DNA of 64,000 bases from Bacilli bacterium. GTDB taxonomy: Bacteria > Bacillota_I > Bacilli_A > RFN20 > CAG-826. The stretch lies in the NCBI GenBank assembly GCA_022482735.1, contig JAKVOO010000001.1:615699-679698 (forward strand). Reading direction: 5' to 3'. The notes below the pieces were generated by a model. The model was not told where the DNA came from. It ran no database searches and was given only the letters and a program-made list of their open reading frames with translations. Each line of letters begins with the position of its first letter. Position 1 is the stretch's first letter. The translations under genes were made by a program, and so were the position numbers. This document shows positions 7,849-17,004 of the stretch, piece by piece.

Positions 7849-9626
7849 GTTACCATCGTCTCCTTTTCGCACAGTTTTTTTCTTAATGACAAAGTAAACA
7901 TCGGGGAAAAAGCATAGCCTTCGTGGGCCATTGCCTGATCTATTTTTTGCCCTGAAGTCACCACACGAATATTCAAAGGGGGAATATCCGCGCTGGTTTG
8001 CCCCGCGTCCAAAACTATTTCTCGATCTTGATAAGCATAGTTGAGCACATGTTTTTGCTTACCGTCACTTACCGCTAAGACAATTGAAGTCATATCTTCC
8101 GGATATTCGGTTGTTCCATAACTGGCGGTAATATATTCCTCTGCTTCCAAATTTGCCTTTGGATCAGACATCGCTAAAATTTCTCTTTCAAACCGGATTC
8201 GACTTTCATTTTCTTTAAAGATAATGCGTGAAGCAATTTTTACTTTTAGACCATCTTTAAAGATGATTTCTACCGGCTCAATTACTAAAGTCCTGGTCGT
8301 TTCTTCTTGTCGGTAATGACCTTTTGTCCGACATAGCGCTAAATCAATTTTTTCTTCATTGTGATAAAAGCGAATTGACTTGAGTGTCCCTTCACCGGCA
8401 TAGTGGGTAAAATAACCGGCACGATAATTAGCCTGAATTAAAAATGGATAGGAAGCATCAACCACATGTTTAGTACCGATTCCAACCGGCCAATAGAGTT
8501 TTCCCGCATACGGTCTTAAATCGATAATTGCTCCGCCTTGATTAAGATCAGCCAATAAGCGCATGTTACTATCAAAATACCAAAAATATTGTTTCCCCCC
8601 GCCATAGAGAATGTCGTTCCAAAGAGCCACCTCCGGCTGATGATAATGATGGGTAGAACGATAGTAATGAGCAAATTCACTCATCCCCATATCGATTAAC
8701 TCACCTTTCTTCTTTAATTCGCCATAATAACCAAGCCCATCTTCATAACTTTTCTTAAGTAAGGAAAATGGCGCTTCCCAGCGACCCTGTTTATTTAGCC
8801 AACCCGGTCCAACAAACATCATATTGTAGGAAAAGCCATTGTTATATTTTTCTAGATGGTGGTATTGATCAATTAGGTTAAATAAGTAAGGATATTTACC
8901 ATCCCGATAAATCATTCCGCGAAGGACATTTTGTGGATGAGTGCCAAAGTTGGAGCCGTTGCCATCATAACAGGCATTTAAATCCCGGCTGAGATGAGGT
9001 ATGGCGACAATTCCGCTGTCATCATCCGGTGAAGCTGCCGGAATATGCGAATTGATTTTACTTGGAATCCACGGATTCCATGGTCCCCCATCCATAAACG
9101 TATACCAGGAATTATTCGTCGTATGGTATGCTTTCGGTCCCTCTTCAAAACAGGTTGCCACTGCTGCCACGACCATTGGGTACTTTTCTTTGATGTAATT
9201 AATTAAATCGGCATCCATAAAATACGATCCAGTTGCCGTTGGATAAAAGCCAAACACTTCAAAAAATTTTTTAAAAACATCATCCACAATCCGCTTTTTA
9301 TCCGTAAGTGAGAACATCCAAATACAAAAATCCCGCGTTTGATATTTTTGCTTAAAGGATGGGCATTCAAGTCCCAGAAAAGTAAGGGCAATTTCATCAT
9401 TGTATTTCGCATGATGCTCTTTGGCGGTCTTAACCGCCAAAGGAGAAAACAAGGAAGCATATGTCATTTGAATTGTTGTTTTAAGACCATTCTTATGCGC
9501 TATTTTCTGTTGAAGAAAGAAAATTTCAAGCGACTCCTTTTCCAGTTGATCACGAGATGAAAGAGCGCCATTTATTGCATATTCTGGAGCCAATTCAGGT
9601 CGGTGAATAAGATTGAGTATCAACAT
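7821..9626 (-). CDS. Unknown 601-residue cytoplasmic protein, candidate carbohydrate-active enzyme
   Basis: I do not recognise the family. There is no signal peptide or membrane segment. The N-terminal 380 or so residues alternate predicted strands and helices in barrel fashion and are rich in aromatics and acidic residues: TTIQMTYASLF, TGSYFMDADLI, FMDGGPWNPWIPS, DDDSGIVAIPHLSRD, FVGPGWLN. The beginning faintly recalls deacetylase or GH57/GH38-like barrels, and the C-terminal 200 residues look like beta-sandwich. The gene sits between a secreted and a cytoplasmic GH53. Since the operon lacks any known beta-galactosidase family (GH1, GH2, GH35, GH42), this protein may fill that role or debranch the oligomer. 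That is inference from position. The start is one base after the stop of the upstream gene. Confidence 0.6.
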   Translation of the reverse strand: MLILNLIHRPELAPEYAINGALSSRDQLEKESLEIFFLQQKIAHKNGLKTTIQMTYASLFSPLAVKTAKEHHAKYNDEIALTFLGLECPSFKQKYQTRDFCIWMFSLTDKKRIVDDVFKKFFEVFGFYPTATGSYFMDADLINYIKEKYPMVVAAVATCFEEGPKAYHTTNNSWYTFMDGGPWNPWIPSKINSHIPAASPDDDSGIVAIPHLSRDLNACYDGNGSNFGTHPQNVLRGMIYRDGKYPYLFNLIDQYHHLEKYNNGFSYNMMFVGPGWLNKQGRWEAPFSLLKKSYEDGLGYYGELKKKGELIDMGMSEFAHYYRSTHHYHQPEVALWNDILYGGGKQYFWYFDSNMRLLADLNQGGAIIDLRPYAGKLYWPVGIGTKHVVDASYPFLIQANYRAGYFTHYAGEGTLKSIRFYHNEEKIDLALCRTKGHYRQEETTRTLVIEPVEIIFKDGLKVKIASRIIFKENESRIRFEREILAMSDPKANLEAEEYITASYGTTEYPEDMTSIVLAVSDGKQKHVLNYAYQDREIVLDAGQTSADIPPLNIRVVTSGQKIDQAMAHEGYAFSPMFTLSLRKKLCEKETMVTWLNLEKKN

Positions 9627-9627
9627 A

Positions 9628-11697
9628 TTAATTTACCTTTACTAGTGACCAGTCATCGGAATGACCCCAAGCGCCTGGTTGACCCTGACCTTGTATTCCA
9701 ATACTAACCTGATCTCCCTCTTGAATAGAAATATTATCAATTTGCGCTAAAATATAGTAATTTTCCGGTGTTCCCCAACCGATGACTTTATCCTTCATTG
9801 ATAAAAGAGTTTCAACACCATTTATCTCGATATAGACATCAAGATAATCATGAGCAATTTCACTTTTAGCAACGGCCATAATATAAGTTTTTAGGCTATA
9901 TGTGCCACTAGGTAAAGAGTTGATTTCTTGTTTGACATCAAAAGTAAAAACAGCTGATGAATGGTACCAATTTAAATCGCTTATTCCCGAGCGAACATCC
10001 TGTGGTTTTCGATTTAGTTTTACCACATCTGCCTCTTCGGGACTTGAACTTGCAATGATCCATGGAGCCAATAATTGATCAGTGTCACCCTGATTTTCAA
10101 AGCCTCCGTCACGAATATAATTCTCAATAACATTGACATTAGCAGAAACGGAATAAGTATTATTGACCGTTCCGCGGACGACATAGTTCCCCGGAACTTC
10201 TAGTTGAGCCAAATCAATAGTGTTCCAACTTACTGGTGCTTGCCGAATGGCATCAAAGTTTGTCTCAACGCTATAAGTAGTAGGCATCTGTTCATGTTCG
10301 GCGATGTTTAAAGTAACCTCAATTGAGGAACTCCGAACCTGGGTAACTGTTTCTTCCATAGTGTTTTGCGTTCCCCGCATAAGCTTAAAGGTTGCTAAAC
10401 TCGGGAGAACCTTTCCTGTGTAGGAGAATAATCCCTGATTGCTCCAGGTGGCGAGGCCATCGCTAAACTTGCTTACATAAGTCGAGGAATAACCATCTCC
10501 ATATTCCGCCCAGGCTTGCCCTTCAGCTGTTGCCCAGCCGGCTCCTTCAATTGGTAGCCATCCCGGTTCCCAATAAAAGATCCCTAATCCAAGATTATTG
10601 GGGACATTAGCCAATATTTCACTGACATCATGAATGGCCGTTGCCTGCCCTTGAATAGAGGTTAGATACTTTCCCGCATCTTCCATCGCACTATTATAGG
10701 TATTAGCCGTATAGGCATTACTTTCCGTCGTATACCCATAGCTCATTTCCATAATCATAATTGGCTTTTTAAATTTGGTCGCCAGATTATCGAGATTAGA
10801 CTTTAATGCCTCTAGTGTTCCATGGTAATAAGGATAGTAACTAACTCCAATTATATCGTATGGTACCTTACGTTCAGTTAAAGCACTAAAATAAACATCA
10901 AACTCATCTTTTGCGCCCCCATTAGCCAAGTGAATTACCGTATAAATATCCGGATCCACTTCTTTCGCGCCGGCAATTCCTGCCTTTAAGAAATCCGCCA
11001 CTTGGTCAAAGCCAGCCTTGGAGTCATTCCAATCAATTTTGCCATAAGGATAGAGCATTCCATTGTTTATCTCGTTGCCAACTTGAATAGCATTTACCTT
11101 CACTCCCGCATTATGAAATTGATTAAGCGTAGTTTTTGTAAAACTTTTAACTGCTTCTTCTACTTCACTTGCGTCGTAACTCATCCATTTCGTCGGTGTC
11201 CGTTGTTGATCAGGGTCAGCCCAAAAATCGCTGTAGTGAAAATCGACAAGGACATTGAGTCCAGCGGCTTGAGCGCGCTTGCTCATTGCGATAGCGCTCC
11301 TCGCATCCGTATTGCCACCCCCATATCCATCGCCAACCGCATTCATCGGGTTATTCCAAAGGCGAACCCGGAAAAAATTTACTCCGTTATCAGCTAAAAT
11401 TTGAAATACATCTTGTTCTTGGCCGCCAGAGTTAAAATACTTTCCGCCAAGCGATTCAATCTCTTGCACCATTGAGGCATCAACTCCCATAGCAAAATCA
11501 TCACGGATGTTGCTTATTGGGTTAACTTTAAGTGCATTATAATCATAGGTTTCATTATTAGTTGCACTCCCAATTAAAGGGGTAAAATCTACATCTTGAT
11601 AGGTGAATTTTACACCGCTAGAATTATTAGTCCCTCCGCATCCAGTCAGTAAAGAAAGACTAAAAACAGCAAGCGTCAACTCTTTAATTCTTTTCAT
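9628..11697 (-). CDS. Secreted lipoprotein endo-beta-1,4-galactanase, GH53 with Ig-like and CBM61-like modules
   Basis: 689 residues. A lipoprotein signal ends LLTGC. The GH53 barrel spans about 60-425: VRLWNNP, DFHYSDFWADP, IQVGNE with acid/base Glu209, GVSYYPYYHG, IMIMEMSYGY with nucleophile Glu317, and FYWEPGWLP. Residues about 435-530 form an Ig-like domain with a VSWNTIDLAQLEVPGNYVV signature of bacterial Ig-like group 4. Residues about 533-689 form a beta-sandwich with NWYHSSAVFTFD and a closing GAWGHSDDWSLV, resembling the galactan-binding CBM61. It acts outside the cell on galactan. The start overlaps the stop of the AraC gene (ATGA), so it follows the regulator directly in one transcript. 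Confidence 0.93.
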   Translation of the reverse strand: MKRIKELTLAVFSLSLLTGCGGTNNSSGVKFTYQDVDFTPLIGSATNNETYDYNALKVNPISNIRDDFAMGVDASMVQEIESLGGKYFNSGGQEQDVFQILADNGVNFFRVRLWNNPMNAVGDGYGGGNTDARSAIAMSKRAQAAGLNVLVDFHYSDFWADPDQQRTPTKWMSYDASEVEEAVKSFTKTTLNQFHNAGVKVNAIQVGNEINNGMLYPYGKIDWNDSKAGFDQVADFLKAGIAGAKEVDPDIYTVIHLANGGAKDEFDVYFSALTERKVPYDIIGVSYYPYYHGTLEALKSNLDNLATKFKKPIMIMEMSYGYTTESNAYTANTYNSAMEDAGKYLTSIQGQATAIHDVSEILANVPNNLGLGIFYWEPGWLPIEGAGWATAEGQAWAEYGDGYSSTYVSKFSDGLATWSNQGLFSYTGKVLPSLATFKLMRGTQNTMEETVTQVRSSSIEVTLNIAEHEQMPTTYSVETNFDAIRQAPVSWNTIDLAQLEVPGNYVVRGTVNNTYSVSANVNVIENYIRDGGFENQGDTDQLLAPWIIASSSPEEADVVKLNRKPQDVRSGISDLNWYHSSAVFTFDVKQEINSLPSGTYSLKTYIMAVAKSEIAHDYLDVYIEINGVETLLSMKDKVIGWGTPENYYILAQIDNISIQEGDQVSIGIQGQGQPGAWGHSDDWSLVKVN

Positions 11698-12506
11698 GAA
11701 AGGTTCTCCTTGATGTACTCCATCGGAGCAACTCCGACATTCTTTTTAAACTCGCCGGAAAAATGAAGTTGATTTTCATATCCGACTAGTTTAGCTACGG
11801 CTTTGACATTGTATGCTCCATTGCGTAAGAGTAATTTAGCTTTATCCATGCGATATTCAGTCAAAAATCGTTTTACTGATATTCCATAAGTATCCTTGAA
11901 GAGTCCAGCCAAATAGTTCGGTGTCACCCCGACATTGTTAGCGATATCTTCGATACTGATTTTAAATTGATAGTTATTGGCAATAAAAGTTGTTGCGGCA
12001 GCAATATGTCTTTCTGGTTTACTTACTTCCTCCAATAAACGCTCCTTGCGATATAGCATATCGCCCAAAATTTGGTAGAAAACACCCATGCAACTAATAT
12101 CGATAATGCCTCGTTCTTGAAAACGGCGATATATCATTTCAAAGTAATTGGCTAGTGTCCCTTCTCCATCAAAATAGATGGGATTATAGCCATCGATACC
12201 AAGCGAATCAAGCATTATCTTGACTTGGCTACCAGTAAAACCAATCCAAACATATGTCCAGGGATTCTTTTGATCGGGATGGTATTCGGGTTCACTGAAT
12301 GGTTCAAAGAAAAAGGCCATTCCTTTCTTTAAATGATAATTCTTGCCATTTAGCGATAACGAGCCTTCCCCATCAATTATGTAATGGACAAGGTAATAAG
12401 TTTTTGAGGTAAAATGAAAGACCTTATTGGGGATACATATTTCGCGACCACATTCCTTAAGTTCAAGGTCGCTAAAACCGTCATTAGTGTTGATGAATGC
12501 GTTCAT
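11694..12506 (-). CDS. AraC-family transcriptional regulator of the galactan operon
   Basis: 270 residues. The N-terminal half is a cupin-like sugar-sensing domain (LVHYIIDGEGSLSLNGK, KGMAFFFEPFSEPEYHPD). The C-terminal 100 residues carry two helix-turn-helix units: ISIEDIANNVGVTPNYLAGLFKD and the conserved AraC closing region KAVAKLVGYENQLHFSGEFKKNVGVAPMEY. It is the first gene of the operon and its stop overlaps the start of the secreted GH53, so it probably activates its own transcript when galacto-oligosaccharide is present; ligand and sites are inferred. The ATG at 12506 has only a distant AAAGGAAA. Confidence 0.92.
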   Translation of the reverse strand: MNAFINTNDGFSDLELKECGREICIPNKVFHFTSKTYYLVHYIIDGEGSLSLNGKNYHLKKGMAFFFEPFSEPEYHPDQKNPWTYVWIGFTGSQVKIMLDSLGIDGYNPIYFDGEGTLANYFEMIYRRFQERGIIDISCMGVFYQILGDMLYRKERLLEEVSKPERHIAAATTFIANNYQFKISIEDIANNVGVTPNYLAGLFKDTYGISVKRFLTEYRMDKAKLLLRNGAYNVKAVAKLVGYENQLHFSGEFKKNVGVAPMEYIKENLS

Positions 12507-12538
12507 ATTTTGCTTATTTTCCTTTAATCTACAATTTT

Positions 12539-12566
12539 AGTATATGGGGTTTTAATGAGTTTTCAA
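12539..12566 (-). promoter_or_regulatory. Predicted sigma-70-type promoter of the galactan operon
   Basis: On the minus strand TTGAAA (12561-12566), a 16-base spacer and TATACT (12539-12544) lie 33 bases before the AraC gene start. It is the only good promoter candidate for the whole operon, because the following genes abut or overlap. The rest of the 351-base gene-free stretch 12507-12857 is AT-rich; apart from the terminator at 12813-12845 I see no further feature, though AraC sites would be expected upstream of the -35 box. Confidence 0.55.
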
Positions 12567-12812
12567 TATATTTTTATACAAAAAACTTACACTTTTACTT
12601 GATGAAAGCCCTTTTTTACATGAAATATTAGATTTTTATATATCTATTATTAGGTAATAAAACACACGAAAAACCATAATATATCCCTTGATATGCCATT
12701 TATTTCCTTTTACCACCTAATGAGTAGTTATCGAAGAGATATTCGCTTCTTAAATTGATTTCCTATTTTTTACCATACGATTATTTTCATAAAAATTAAG
12801 TTCGATTAAGTT

Positions 12813-12845
12813 AAAAAACCTACTAGGATTGCCTCCTAGTAGGTT
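12813..12845 (-). terminator. Intrinsic terminator of the polymerase gene
   Basis: A perfect 12-base inverted repeat (AACCTACTAGGA and its complement) with a five-base loop is followed on the minus strand by a run of T. It lies 13 bases after the stop of the polymerase gene and insulates the galactan operon from region 2. Confidence 0.9.
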
Positions 12846-12857
12846 AATTAATTGTTG

Positions 12858-14306
12858 CTATTTATTATCATTTACCGCAATAAGACTAGTATGACCGATG
12901 CCAAACTCAATCACTGGATCTTTCTTTATATACTTATGATAGTAGATTAATTGGGGAAGGATAACTGGTATCGAGTGTAACACTCCTTCACCCGAGAAAA
13001 GAAAGAGGGATATAGCTTCATCACTAGAATGAAGCAAGAAAGTTATAAGGGCGATAAAAGCAAAAACACCATATTTTTTGTCGACGCGGAAAATTCTAAA
13101 GTCAACATAGAACATAAAAACAATAAATGCTATATAGGGAATAAAAAGGACTAACCCTCCTGTCACCAGTGTTTCAATATATCCACTATGGAAATTGCCG
13201 AGAACATAAGCAAAATGGGCTGATGGCTCATAACTAAGTGCATATCCCAAAAATGTCTTGGATAAAAAGAATCCCTTGCCAAACATCAACGCCTTAAAAC
13301 TATCAATAAAAGAAATTGAAACCCGCCATATGACGTATCGCGCCTTAATAGTTCCTCCTGTAAACATTGAATCGGGAAGATATTTAACCAATATTAACCC
13401 AATAGTCGTGTCTTTTAACTGAGTTGAAAATCTAAATGCCACAACACTTGTTCCAATTGCTAGAAGCATTACAACTGTCGCTATTGACAATACCTTGTGT
13501 GCCTTAAACTTCGCTATTAACCAGTATAAATATATTCCCGCATAAGCTATTGTAGAAATAATAATGTTTGTCTTTGATAGCGTAAAAAATATCACAATAT
13601 AAAATGGTATAGAAAGCAATATATAAATCCATCCATGCTGCTTGGCGGTAGCAAAGAAATACAATAGGAATATAAAAGAAAAGAAAAGAAAACTGGCAAA
13701 CTGATTGCGATGGACAAAAGCGCTGTTAATTTTCCATGACATATTAATTACATCGCCTTGTACAAACCCAACATAAGCAGACCATTCCGTGATTAAACTA
13801 TAGGCTATAAAGGCAAATCCCATAATCACTCCGAGATATCCCACTTGTCTAATATAAAAAATTGCTTTTTTTCTTCTCGGTAAAGCGATTAAAACCGAAA
13901 AAATGAATAAAGCGTTGGTAAACATATAAAGGATTGACCTTAATCGATCAAGGGTATCAACAGGAATATCAATTGTTTGAGTAGACCCCGAACTTAAAAG
14001 AAAAGAATGCGAGAAAGAGTTAGAAAAAGAAAGAACATTTAGCGCATGCCCGCTAAATAAAACTATCAAATATATTAAAACTATTGTGCCAAAAGTGCTT
14101 AGACGATACATTACATCGGATAAAATAAAACGAATATTAAAGGCAACAGCAAAAATCGATATAATCAAAAAGTACACAAAGTCAAAACTATATAAATCAA
14201 CTCCAGGCACTATAAAACTATTTTCAAACAACAATATTGTCGCTAATAATAGTGCCCAAAAAAGAATATTATCAAATACATGCGCAAGTTTTTTTTTGGC
14301 CTTCAT
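12858..14306 (-). CDS. O-antigen ligase/polymerase-like membrane protein (Wzy/WaaL type)
   Basis: 482 residues from the ATG at 14306 (MKAKKKLAHVF), chosen for the AGGGGGA site upstream; the frame is open 68 codons further but that stretch overlaps the divergent promoter region. About ten to twelve hydrophobic helices are visible, with a large soluble loop holding FHSGYIETLVTGGLVLFIPY, typical of the O-antigen ligase/Wzy superfamily where a periplasmic-type loop precedes the last helices. It would polymerise or attach a surface glycan of the following cluster. It is a single gene diverging from the broken ugd copy and ending in a strong terminator. Confidence 0.8.
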   Translation of the reverse strand: MKAKKKLAHVFDNILFWALLLATILLFENSFIVPGVDLYSFDFVYFLIISIFAVAFNIRFILSDVMYRLSTFGTIVLIYLIVLFSGHALNVLSFSNSFSHSFLLSSGSTQTIDIPVDTLDRLRSILYMFTNALFIFSVLIALPRRKKAIFYIRQVGYLGVIMGFAFIAYSLITEWSAYVGFVQGDVINMSWKINSAFVHRNQFASFLFFSFIFLLYFFATAKQHGWIYILLSIPFYIVIFFTLSKTNIIISTIAYAGIYLYWLIAKFKAHKVLSIATVVMLLAIGTSVVAFRFSTQLKDTTIGLILVKYLPDSMFTGGTIKARYVIWRVSISFIDSFKALMFGKGFFLSKTFLGYALSYEPSAHFAYVLGNFHSGYIETLVTGGLVLFIPYIAFIVFMFYVDFRIFRVDKKYGVFAFIALITFLLHSSDEAISLFLFSGEGVLHSIPVILPQLIYYHKYIKKDPVIEFGIGHTSLIAVNDNK

Positions 14307-14395
14307 CAAAAGAGTCCCCCTAAAAAGCAATGTGTAGTCTACCATAAGTGTATCAAATTTTACATTGTTTTGTTTATAAACTATTAAATTTTGCT

Positions 14396-14401
14396 TATAA
14401 T
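14396..14401 (+). promoter_or_regulatory. Predicted -10 box for the ugd transcript
   Basis: Perfect TATAAT 27 bases before the ugd start on the plus strand, in the gap to the divergent polymerase gene. The matching -35 (TTTATA at 17-base spacing) is poor, so only the -10 is offered. Confidence 0.4.
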
Positions 14402-14428
14402 TGTTAAAAAGGAAGAGAGAGGTAGAAT

Positions 14429-15667
14429 ATGAAAATTGCAGTCGCTGGTACAGGATATGTCGGCCTTTCGTTGGCAACTTTGTTGGCGCAAAAAAACGAA
14501 GTCGTCGCATTAGATATTATTTAGGAGAAAGTAGACAAAATAAATAATCGGATTTCACCGATATTAGATAAGGAAATAAGCGAATTTTTTGCTACCAAAA
14601 AATTAAATTTAACCGCGTCATTAAATCCGCAAGAGGCAATTAAAGGAGCGCACTTTGTAATTGTTTCAACTCCAACCAATTATGATCCCGTTAAGAATTA
14701 CTTTGATACTTCTTCAGTTGAAGCCATTATTGAAGAAACTAAAGTAATTAATCCTCAGGCCATAATTGTAATTAAGTCAACAATTCCCGTCGGTTATACC
14801 GAAAAAATACGGGAAAAACTTGGCTATGATAATATACTTTTTAGCCCTGAGTTTTTACGGGAGGGTAAAGCTCTATCGGATAATCTCTTTCCTAGCCGAA
14901 TCGTTGTTGGCTATGACCAAGATAGTGATCTGCAAAAAGTGGAAGCCGAATTATTTGCCAAACTATTAAAAGAGGGTGCAACAAAAGAAAGCATTGATGT
15001 AATATTTACCGGCACAACTGAAGCTGAAGCAATAAAACTTTTTGCTAATACCTATCTCGCTTTACGCGTGGCTTTTTTTAATGAACTCGATACGTACGCG
15101 GAATCAAAAGGACTAAATGCAAAAGATATTATCGATGGAGTATCGCTAGATCCTCGCATTGGCTCTCACTATAACAATCCTTCATTTGGCTACGAGGGAT
15201 ATTGCTTACCAAAAGATACCAAGCAACTCTTAGCAAACTATGAGGATGTTCCACAAAACTTAATTGAGGCTATCGTTCAAAGCAATAGTACAAGGAAAGA
15301 TTTTATTGCTGATCGAATAATGGAGATGGCCGGTTACTTTTTTGATCGGACTAAAGGCTATTATGTCGCCCCAAAAGAAAAAGTTAAAGTCGGTATATAT
15401 CGTTTAACTATGAAATCTGAATCTGATAATTTTCGGGCAAGTTCTATTCAAGGCATTATGAAGCGTTTGAAAGCTAAAGGCGTGGAAGTTATTGTTTACG
15501 AGCCCACCCTTCCCGATGGCTCTGATTTTTTTGGCAGTTTAGTTATTAATGATTTAGGAAAATTTAAGACACTATCGAACGTAATCGTTGCTAATCGCAT
15601 TAATAGCAAGGATTTAGATGATGTAATTAATCGCGTCTATTCGCGCGATTTATTTGCTCGCGATTAA
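14429..15667 (+). pseudogene. ugd: Broken UDP-glucose/UDP-ManNAc 6-dehydrogenase
   Basis: From the ATG at 14429 the frame encodes a nucleotide-sugar dehydrogenase: VAGTGYVGLSLATLL (Rossmann loop), [33 protein letters not shown] and SRIVVG. Codon 32 is TAG (14522-14524), where homologues often have Gln, so C to T is a likely cause. The rest stays open to 15667. A second lesion is visible: the catalytic loop reads [11 protein letters not shown], with Glu256 where the other copy in this window has Gly, three residues before catalytic Cys259. Downstream ATG or GTG restarts would lack the NAD-binding fold. The enzyme normally oxidises a UDP-hexose to its uronic acid. A sequencing error cannot explain both changes easily. 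Confidence 0.85.
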
Positions 15668-15747
15668 TTTTCGATTTCTTTGATGAATATTTACAAAAAC
15701 CATTTATAATATTCAATAGAAACCAAGCACATTAAGGAGGCACCTGT

Positions 15748-16143
15748 ATGCGAAGAGTTATTACTTACGGGACCTTTGATTTACTTCATTATGGTCATAT
15801 TAACTTACTTAGAAGAGCAAAAACTCTCGGCGATTATTTAATCGTCGCTTTGTCTACTGACGAATTTAACGCCTTAAAGGGTAAAAAATCATTTTTTCCT
15901 TATGAAAAAAGAAAGTTGTTACTTGAAGCGATTCGCTATGTTGATCTAGTCATTCCCGAAGAAAATTGGAATCAAAAAAAATCGGATATAAAAGAGTATC
16001 ATATCGATCTTTTTGTAATGGGGGATGATTGGAAAGGTAAATTTGACGAATTGAAAGATTGTTGCGAAGTGGTTTACCTTCCACGAACTCCCGAAATTTC
16101 CACAACTGAAATAAAGAAGACGCTTCATGACCAGGAAAAGTAA
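15748..16143 (+). CDS. tagD: Glycerol-3-phosphate cytidylyltransferase
   Basis: 131 residues, the usual size. The nucleotidyltransferase motifs are complete: TYGTFDLLHYGHINLLRRA (HxGH), a Lys-rich KGKKSFFPYEKRK loop, and the ISTTEIKK motif near the end. It makes CDP-glycerol from CTP and glycerol 3-phosphate in the cytoplasm. A clear AAGGAGG precedes the ATG, and a TATAAT at 15705-15710 may be its own promoter. It lies six bases before the LicD-family gene, so CDP-glycerol is probably the phosphoglycerol donor for decorating the polysaccharide. No teichoic acid polymerase is seen nearby. Confidence 0.93.
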   Translation: MRRVITYGTFDLLHYGHINLLRRAKTLGDYLIVALSTDEFNALKGKKSFFPYEKRKLLLEAIRYVDLVIPEENWNQKKSDIKEYHIDLFVMGDDWKGKFDELKDCCEVVYLPRTPEISTTEIKKTLHDQEK

Positions 16144-16149
16144 AACACT

Positions 16150-16992
16150 ATGAATGAATTACAAGCCAAACAATTCGAACTATTAAAAGCTTTTGTCGGG
16201 GTGTGTGAAAAGCATCATCTAAAGTATTTTCTTTATGGCGGAACTTGCATTGGCGCCGTCCGCCACAAAGGCTTTATTCCTTGGGACGATGATGTCGATG
16301 TCTGTATGCCCCGGCCTGACTTCGATAAATTTATAAAATTACAAAAAGATTTTAAGGATGGTTACTTTATTCAAACTTATAAATCGGACTTTAATTATTC
16401 ATATTTATTTGCCAAAGTTCGTGATAGCAATACGACATTTATTGAGAAAACATTTGCGCACACAAATTTCAATCATGGCATTTATATTGATATTTTTCCC
16501 TTGGATGGCATTACCAAGAAGAAAGGGAGAACACGCGGTAGAGGTCCTAAGCCTTATCTAATGTGGTTCTTTTGGTATTTCCCCTATTTAGGACATCAAT
16601 GGTTTCCTTGGAAATGGAAAAAATTATGGCTTGATATACCCGCTACCATTGTTGCTCTTGCTTTTTCCCCATTTATAATTGGCAATTGGTCACCACGGCT
16701 ATTAGAACTTTGGGCCAAGCATATTCCATATGACAAGGCGACGGTAATTGGCACCTATCATACGATGCACTTTCATCATGAAACCTATCCAAAGGAATGG
16801 TTTGGTGAGGGAGTAGAAGGCGATTTTGAGGGTTTGAAAATAAAACTCCCTTCGATGTATGACACCTATCTAACGCAGGTCTATGGAAATTATATGCAAT
16901 TGCCACCCGAGAACAAACGTTATGGCCATCATTATCATAATGGAGTTAGCACTACAGTCGGTTATAAAGAATACATAAAAAAACAAAAATAA
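16150..16992 (+). CDS. LicD-family phosphotransferase
   Basis: 280 residues. The LicD nucleotidyltransferase-fold signature is clear near the start: LYGGTCIGAVRHKGFIPWDDDVDV, with the paired metal-binding aspartates, followed by MPRPDFDKF. FPLDGI and the late region YGNYMQLPPENKRYGHH also fit. The family transfers phosphate-linked groups (phosphocholine in pneumococcus, phosphoglycerol or phosphoribitol in others) onto glycans. With tagD next door, phosphoglycerol is the likely substrate; this is inference from neighbourhood. The gene has an internal aromatic-rich stretch (residues about 135-180) that could sit on the membrane. It converges on the minus-strand sugar transferase with only 12 bases between stops. 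Confidence 0.88.
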   Translation: MNELQAKQFELLKAFVGVCEKHHLKYFLYGGTCIGAVRHKGFIPWDDDVDVCMPRPDFDKFIKLQKDFKDGYFIQTYKSDFNYSYLFAKVRDSNTTFIEKTFAHTNFNHGIYIDIFPLDGITKKKGRTRGRGPKPYLMWFFWYFPYLGHQWFPWKWKKLWLDIPATIVALAFSPFIIGNWSPRLLELWAKHIPYDKATVIGTYHTMHFHHETYPKEWFGEGVEGDFEGLKIKLPSMYDTYLTQVYGNYMQLPPENKRYGHHYHNGVSTTVGYKEYIKKQK

Positions 16993-17004
16993 ATTGACTA
17001 TAAT

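Noticed and set aside
14307..14510. 68-codon N-terminal extension of the polymerase
   Set aside because: Covers the divergent ugd promoter and start and lacks homology-like features; ATG 14306 has a good RBS.
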